Part shown: positions 59,556 to 64,000 of the stretch, in pieces
How positions within the stretch are numbered: position 1 is the first letter of the stretch
How the letters are laid out: every line of letters begins with the position of its first letter
Assembly (NCBI GenBank): GCA_039819095.1
Contig: JBCBSP010000001.1
Location: forward strand, 62,001 to 126,000
DNA from: JBCBSP01 sp039819095
Lineage (GTDB): Bacteria > Pseudomonadota > Alphaproteobacteria > Caulobacterales > Maricaulaceae
Direction of reading: 5' to 3'
DNA: 64,000 bases
The notes under the pieces: model-generated
Told to the model about the DNA's origin: nothing
What the model saw: the letters and a program-made list of their open reading frames with translations, nothing else
Database searches by the model: none
Made by a program: the position numbers and the translations under genes

Positions 59556-59968
59556 TCCTCGGCGTCGGCACCGACATTATCGATATCCGCCGGATCGAGC
59601 GCTCGATCGAACGCTTCGGCGACCGGTTCACGCACCGCATCTTCACCGAAGGTGAGCGCGCCAAGGCCGACAGGCGCCGGCGCCGCGTGGACACGTACGC
59701 CAAGCGTTTCGCGGCCAAGGAGGCCTGCGCCAAGGCGCTCGGAACAGGGATTTATCGCGGCGTGATCTGGCGGGATATGGAGGTGGTCAACCTTCCCGGA
59801 GGTCGCCCGACGCTGAAGCTGACTGGCAAGGCCGAAGCGCGCATGCGTGCTCTGACCCCGCCGGGTTTTACGCCTGACCTGCAACTGACGCTGACCGATG
59901 ATCATCCCTGGGCGCAGGCCTTCGTCATCCTGCAGGCGCATCCAAAGGGGCAGGGCCCTCATGAGTGA
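59552..59968 (+). CDS. acpS: Holo-[acyl-carrier-protein] synthase
   Basis: A 138-residue phosphopantetheinyl transferase that activates acyl carrier protein with coenzyme A. The magnesium-binding motifs GVGTDIIDIRRIE at the start and RFAAKEACAKALGTG in the middle are diagnostic. The gene overlaps pdxJ by four bases and rnc by eight. In many alphaproteobacteria lepB lies between acpS and rnc; here nothing does. Confidence 0.96.
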   Translation: MILGVGTDIIDIRRIERSIERFGDRFTHRIFTEGERAKADRRRRRVDTYAKRFAAKEACAKALGTGIYRGVIWRDMEVVNLPGGRPTLKLTGKAEARMRALTPPGFTPDLQLTLTDDHPWAQAFVILQAHPKGQGPHE

Positions 59969-60650
59969 TCGCATCGGCCTGTTTCAGGAGCGAATCGGGT
60001 ATCGCTTCAAGACTGTTGCTCTGCTGGAGCGCGCGCTCACTCATGCCAGTCATGGCGATGGGCGCAGCCGCGAAGATTCCAACGAGCGGCTGGAATTTCT
60101 CGGCGACCGGGTTTTGGGTCTCTTGGCTGCTGAGCGCCTGTTTGAAATGTTCAAGGGTCTGAGCGAAGGCGGGCTCGCCCAGCGCCTCAACGCCATCGTC
60201 AACAGGGACGCCTGCGCCGAAGCTGCGCGGGCCTGCCGGCTCGGCGAGGCGATCCGCCTGTCGCCGGCTGAAGACCGGCTGGGCGGTCGTGAAAAGCCCT
60301 CCATCCTGGCCGATGCCTGCGAAGCGGTGCTGGGCGCGCTTTATCTGGACGGCGGGGTGGATGCGGCGCGCAGCTTCTTCGATGCCAACTGGGCTGATCA
60401 GCTTGAAGGCCTTGGCCGGCGCCCCCGGGACGCCAAGTCGCACTTGCAGGAATGGGCGGCGCAAAAAGGCCTGCCGACGCCAATCTATGACACGGTTGAC
60501 CGCTATGGTCCCGACCATCGGCCCTGCTTCACCGTTCGTGTGACGGTCGGAGGCCTGGAGCCTGCCCATGCGGAGGGCGGCTCCAAGCAGGACGCCCAGC
60601 GAAACGCCGCTCAGGCCCTGCTGGAACGAGAGGCGACAGATGACGAGTGA
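59961..60650 (+). CDS. rnc: Ribonuclease III
   Basis: A 229-residue double-stranded RNA endonuclease for rRNA and mRNA processing. The catalytic signature is NERLEFLGDRVLGLL, with the second acidic site in ILADACEAVLGALYLDGG. A C-terminal double-stranded RNA-binding domain (DAKSHLQEWAAQKGL, then EGGSKQDAQRNAAQALL) is present. ATG 59961 is chosen because the conserved domain begins there; the longer frame from 59898 runs inside acpS. It overlaps era by 11 bases. Confidence 0.96.
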   Translation: MSDRIGLFQERIGYRFKTVALLERALTHASHGDGRSREDSNERLEFLGDRVLGLLAAERLFEMFKGLSEGGLAQRLNAIVNRDACAEAARACRLGEAIRLSPAEDRLGGREKPSILADACEAVLGALYLDGGVDAARSFFDANWADQLEGLGRRPRDAKSHLQEWAAQKGLPTPIYDTVDRYGPDHRPCFTVRVTVGGLEPAHAEGGSKQDAQRNAAQALLEREATDDE

Positions 60651-61575
60651 AGCAGAGGCCAAGCGCGCTGGCTTTGTCGCCGTGATCGGCGCGCCGAACG
60701 CGGGGAAATCCACGCTGGTGAACCGGCTGGTCGGTCGCAAGGTGTCCATCGTGACCCACAAGGTTCAGACCACGCGCTTTCAGATTCGCGGCGTGATGGT
60801 GCGTGGGCAGGCCCAGATCGTTCTGGTCGACACACCGGGCGTTTTCGCACCGCGCCGGCGTCTCGACCGGGCCATGGTCAAGGCTGCCTGGGAAGGCGCC
60901 AATGATGCAGACGCGATCGTTCACGTTGTCGACGCGGCCGCCGAGCTTGGCGACAAGCCGGCCGACAAGCGCTCGGCGGATGATGTGCGCCGGGTCATTG
61001 AGGGACTGGAGCGCAGCCAGGCGAAGGCCATTCTGGCTCTCAACAAGATCGATCTGATCCCGCGTGAAGCCCTTCTGGCGCTCTCTCAGCGGCTTTTTGA
61101 GACCGGCGTCTATGATGAGGTCCTGATGATCTCCGCTCACACGGGCGACCGCATTGATGACCTGGCGACGGCGCTGGTGGCGCGCATGCCGGAGGGCCCC
61201 TGGTTCTACGGAGCCGATCAGGTGGCTGACCTGCCCGAGCGTCTGCTGGCGGCGGAAATCACCCGCGAGAAAATCTTCCTGCGCGTGCATGAAGAGCTTC
61301 CCTATGAGATCACGGTGGAAACCGAAAGCTGGACGGAGCGCAAGGACGGCTCGGTTCGCATCGATCAGCTGGTGTATGTGGCGCGAGATGGGCACAAGCC
61401 CATCATCCTTGGTAAGAATGGACGTACAATCAAGGAGGTTGGAGAAAGAGCTCGCCAAGAACTTGAGCAGGAGCTGGGGCGCCGGGTGCACCTCTTCCTG
61501 CAGGTAAAGGTGCGCTCCGGCTGGGGTGAGGAACGTGCGCGCTACGCTGCGCTCGGGCTCGACTTCGACGTCTGA
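60640..61575 (+). CDS. era: GTPase Era
   Basis: A 311-residue GTPase that binds 16S rRNA during 30S assembly. G1 is GAPNAGKST, G2 the TTRFQIRG region, G3 VDTPG and G4 LNKID. The C-terminal KH domain is visible in ITVETESW, then KPIILGKNGRTIKEVGE. ATG 60640 lies inside the rnc 3' end. It is followed by recO after 20 nt. Confidence 0.97.
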   Translation: MTSEAEAKRAGFVAVIGAPNAGKSTLVNRLVGRKVSIVTHKVQTTRFQIRGVMVRGQAQIVLVDTPGVFAPRRRLDRAMVKAAWEGANDADAIVHVVDAAAELGDKPADKRSADDVRRVIEGLERSQAKAILALNKIDLIPREALLALSQRLFETGVYDEVLMISAHTGDRIDDLATALVARMPEGPWFYGADQVADLPERLLAAEITREKIFLRVHEELPYEITVETESWTERKDGSVRIDQLVYVARDGHKPIILGKNGRTIKEVGERARQELEQELGRRVHLFLQVKVRSGWGEERARYAALGLDFDV

Positions 61576-61595
61576 AGCGGCGCAGGCTTATCGCC

Positions 61596-62324
61596 ATGGA
61601 ATGGAGCGAATCCGGACGCATCTTGTCGGTTCGACCGTATGGCGAGACCAGCGTCATCGTGGAAATCCTCACGCGTGATCACGGTCGCCACCCCGGCATG
61701 GTGCGCGGCGGGCGATCGCGCGCCATGAGGCCGGTCCTGCAGCCGGGAAACCGCGTGCGTGCGACCTGGCGGGCTCGGCTGAGCGATCATCTCGGCAATT
61801 TCCAGATCGAAGCTGAAGACGCGGCGGTCGGCGCAGTGATGGAGGATCGCCTGGCGCTGGCCGGGCTCAACGCCGCCTGCGCGCTGGCGCTCGCCGCACT
61901 GCCGGAGCGCGAAGCTCATCCGCGTGTGCATGATGCGTTCGAAATCCTGGTCGCCTCCCTGACCGATCCCGATATCTGGCCGGCTGTCTATGTGCGCTTT
62001 GAGGCCGGCCTGCTTGCGGATCTCGGCTACGGGGTGGATCTGCGCTCCTGTGCGGCGACCGGGACGCGTGAAGGGCTGATCTATGTCAGCCCGCGAACGG
62101 GCCGGGCCGTAAGCGCCGAAGCGGGTGAGCCTTATAAGGACAAGCTGCTGGCCTTGCCCGGCTTCATGAAGGGCGAAGGCGCGATTGAACCCGGCGATAT
62201 CGCGTCCGGGCTGAAGCTGACCGGCCATTTTCTCGAACGCCGCCTGCTCTGGCCTTCTGACCGGCTGCTGCCTGACGCTCGGACGCGGATGATGGAACGC
62301 CTGGAGGCGGCAGACCGGCTTTGA
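61596..62324 (+). CDS. recO: DNA repair protein RecO
   Basis: A 242-residue recombination mediator that loads RecA with RecR at gaps. The N-terminal OB-fold begins SESGRILSVRPYGETSVIVEI, with the GGRSRAM loop. The helical C-terminal part is present, including a degenerate zinc-site region at LRSCAATG where one cysteine remains. Length fits the family. It follows era by 20 nt and precedes parC. Confidence 0.94.
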   Translation: MEWSESGRILSVRPYGETSVIVEILTRDHGRHPGMVRGGRSRAMRPVLQPGNRVRATWRARLSDHLGNFQIEAEDAAVGAVMEDRLALAGLNAACALALAALPEREAHPRVHDAFEILVASLTDPDIWPAVYVRFEAGLLADLGYGVDLRSCAATGTREGLIYVSPRTGRAVSAEAGEPYKDKLLALPGFMKGEGAIEPGDIASGLKLTGHFLERRLLWPSDRLLPDARTRMMERLEAADRL

Positions 62325-62404
62325 TCCACGGTTTCCTGTGCGCCGTACGTCCGTGAACAGGTTGGGCGGCCTATACTGGCGGGCGAGAATCACGAGGACG
62401 GGTC

Positions 62405-64000
62405 ATGGCGGACTTGATCGACGACGACGGCGCAGGGCGGATCATTGAGGAATCGTTCGAGGACGCTCTGTCCTCGCGCTATCTAGCCTATGCGCTCTCC
62501 ACGATCACCCAGCGCGCGCTTCCCGATGCGCGCGACGGGCTGAAGCCGGTTCAGCGCCGCATTCTTCACGCCATGCGGCTGTTGAAGCTGGATCCGGACG
62601 CCGGCTTCAAGAAATCGGCCCGCGTGGTGGGTGATGTGATCGGCCGCTTCCACCCGCACGGCGATCAGGCGGTGTATGATGCGCTCGTGCGCCTGGCTCA
62701 GGACTTCGCCGCGCGCTATACGCTGGTCGAAGGCCAGGGCAATTTCGGTAATGTGGATGGCGATGGCGCTGCGGCCATGCGCTACACCGAAGCGCGCCTG
62801 ACGGAAGCGGCGCGCCTGCTGCTTGAGGATATCGACGCCGACACGGTCGATTTTCGCGAGACCTATGACGGCGAGGATGAAGAGCCGGTCGTCCTGCCCG
62901 GAGCTTTTCCGAACCTTCTGGCCAACGGAGCGAACGGCATCGCGGTGGGCATGGCCACCAGCATCCCGCCGCATAACGCTGCTGAGCTTTGCGATGCGGC
63001 GCGCCATCTCATCAAGTTTCCCGGCGCGGCGACGGAAACCCTGCTGACCTATGTGCAGGGCCCAGACTTTCCCACCGGCGGGGTCTGCGTGGAGCCGCGC
63101 GAGGCCATACTGGAAGCCTATGAGACGGGCCGGGGTGGCTTTCGGGTCCGCGCCCAATGGCATGTCGAGGAGCTGTCGCGCGGTCAGTGGCGCATCGTCG
63201 TTACCGAAATTCCTTACCTGGTTCAGAAAGCCAAGCTGATCGAACGCCTCGCGGCCCTGTTGGAGGCGCGCAAGGTTCCGCTGCTGGCGGATGTCATGGA
63301 TGAGAGTGCGGAGGATATCCGCCTTCTTCTGGAGCCGCGCTCACGCACGGTCGATCCGGAACTCCTCATGGAGTCGCTGTTCAAATTCTCCGATCTGGAA
63401 GTGCGGGCCTCGCTGAATCTGAATGTACTGAACCCCAATGGCGCCCCGGGCGTTGTGGGGCTGAAAGACGCTCTGCTGATCTGGCTTCGACATCGCCGCG
63501 AAGTGGTTGTGCGCCGCGCCCAACGCCGCCTTGAGAAAGTGGAGGACCGGCTTGAGGTGCTCGCCGGTTATCTACTGGTCTATCTCAATCTTGATCAGGT
63601 CATCGCCATCATCCGCGAGGCCGATGATGCCAAAGCGGAGCTGATCGCGGCGTTCAAGCTGACCGATCGTCAGGCCGAAGCCATCCTCAATATGCGCCTG
63701 CGCGCCCTGCGCAAGCTGGAAGAGATCGAAATCCGCTCCGAGACTGAGCGCCTGGAGGGCGAACGCGGGGAGCTGCGCGCCCTTCTGGGCGACGAAACTC
63801 TGCAGTGGAAGCGCGTGGACGCGGAAGTCGCCGAGGTGAAGAAGCGCTTCGGACCGAATACCGAGCTCGGCAAACGTCGGACCCTGTTCGGCGAGGCGCC
63901 CGCCAGCGATATCGCTGAGATGATCGAAGAAGCGCTGACCCCGCGCGAACCAATTACTGTGGTGCTGTCGGACAAGGGCTGGGTGAGGGCGCTGAAGGGT
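62405..64000 (+). CDS. parC: DNA topoisomerase IV subunit A, 3' end cut by the window
   Basis: The first 532 codons of ParC, the decatenating type IIA topoisomerase subunit. The winged-helix domain has DARDGLKPVQRRILH and the active tyrosine in AAMRYTEAR (Tyr127). The quinolone region reads HPHGDQAVYD (Gln88, Asp92), with glutamine where E. coli ParC has serine, which is usual in alphaproteobacteria. No GyrA box is seen in the part present. The start ATG follows GAGGACGGGTC. The frame runs open to the window end. Confidence 0.96.
   Translation, partial: MADLIDDDGAGRIIEESFEDALSSRYLAYALSTITQRALPDARDGLKPVQRRILHAMRLLKLDPDAGFKKSARVVGDVIGRFHPHGDQAVYDALVRLAQDFAARYTLVEGQGNFGNVDGDGAAAMRYTEARLTEAARLLLEDIDADTVDFRETYDGEDEEPVVLPGAFPNLLANGANGIAVGMATSIPPHNAAELCDAARHLIKFPGAATETLLTYVQGPDFPTGGVCVEPREAILEAYETGRGGFRVRAQWHVEELSRGQWRIVVTEIPYLVQKAKLIERLAALLEARKVPLLADVMDESAEDIRLLLEPRSRTVDPELLMESLFKFSDLEVRASLNLNVLNPNGAPGVVGLKDALLIWLRHRREVVVRRAQRRLEKVEDRLEVLAGYLLVYLNLDQVIAIIREADDAKAELIAAFKLTDRQAEAILNMRLRALRKLEEIEIRSETERLEGERGELRALLGDETLQWKRVDAEVAEVKKRFGPNTELGKRRTLFGEAPASDIAEMIEEALTPREPITVVLSDKGWVRALKG

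Noticed and set aside
1..64000. CRISPR arrays, rRNA or tRNA genes
   Set aside because: No regularly spaced short repeats and no recognisable structural RNA were seen when reading the intergenic regions; a dedicated search (tRNAscan, Infernal) could still find something small.

Overview
This window is chromosomal DNA of a GC-rich alphaproteobacterium. Gene content and order (rpoZ-rsh-pyrE-pdxJ-acpS-rnc-era-recO-parC, purF-cvpA-radA, dapA-smpB, divergent uvrA/ssb) and an alphaproteobacterial LexA box (GAAC-N7-GAAC) point to the Maricaulales/Hyphomonadales group (Oceanicaulis- or Maricaulis-like). The genus is an inference from general protein character; no database was searched. Genes are densely packed, with many 1-11 nt stop/start overlaps and several convergent overlaps. 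No rRNA, tRNA or CRISPR array was recognised.

Layout. 1-7.6 kb: an ABC transporter ATPase, a small secreted PraB-like protein, a repeat-rich spacer, and a cell-surface signalling set (ECF sigma, FecR anti-sigma, STN-type TonB-dependent receptor). 7.6-11.6 kb: a scarred accessory patch with an IS3-family transposase remnant, a divergent Lrp regulator/serine hydrolase pair, an unanchored TonB C-terminal domain, and a truncated tyrosine integrase abutting the 5' end of dusA, which is a known island integration site. 11.5-20 kb: dusA, a TauE/SafE exporter, a DUF1289 protein, a lipoprotein beta-lactamase-fold hydrolase, sodB, a squalene/phytoene-synthase-like protein, an S9 peptidase and trmFO. 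20-26 kb: a frameshifted small secreted gene, then four related polytopic membrane proteins of unknown function interleaved with a CPBP protease and an ExoD-like protein. 26-34.5 kb: uvrA and ssb around an SOS box, a class D beta-lactamase, a membrane protein, a Tat-type Kelch lipoprotein overlapping sodC, and a gene joining a ribbon-helix-helix domain, one membrane segment and four EF-hands. 34.6-43.7 kb: gyrA, coaD, two cyclophilins, an SDR, purF, cvpA, radA. 43.8-52.2 kb: a membrane protein, threonine dehydrogenase lacking the structural-zinc cysteines, a nitroreductase, a superinfection-immunity-like peptide, an acyl-CoA ligase, threonine ammonia-lyase and a lytic transglycosylase. 52.3-64 kb: dapA, smpB, a family 5-like uracil-DNA glycosylase overlapping a NYN-domain gene, folK, and the rpoZ-to-parC block, with parC cut by the window edge.

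How genes work together. The sigma/FecR/receptor genes form a complete surface-signalling loop, with the substrate undetermined. UvrA and SSB share an SOS-type control region. The rpoZ-rsh-pyrE-pdxJ-acpS-rnc-era-recO run is a housekeeping operon in which the usual lepB is absent. The most distinctive items are the membrane-anchored RHH/EF-hand protein with paired palindromes upstream of its gene, the four-paralogue membrane cluster, and the dusA integration scar.
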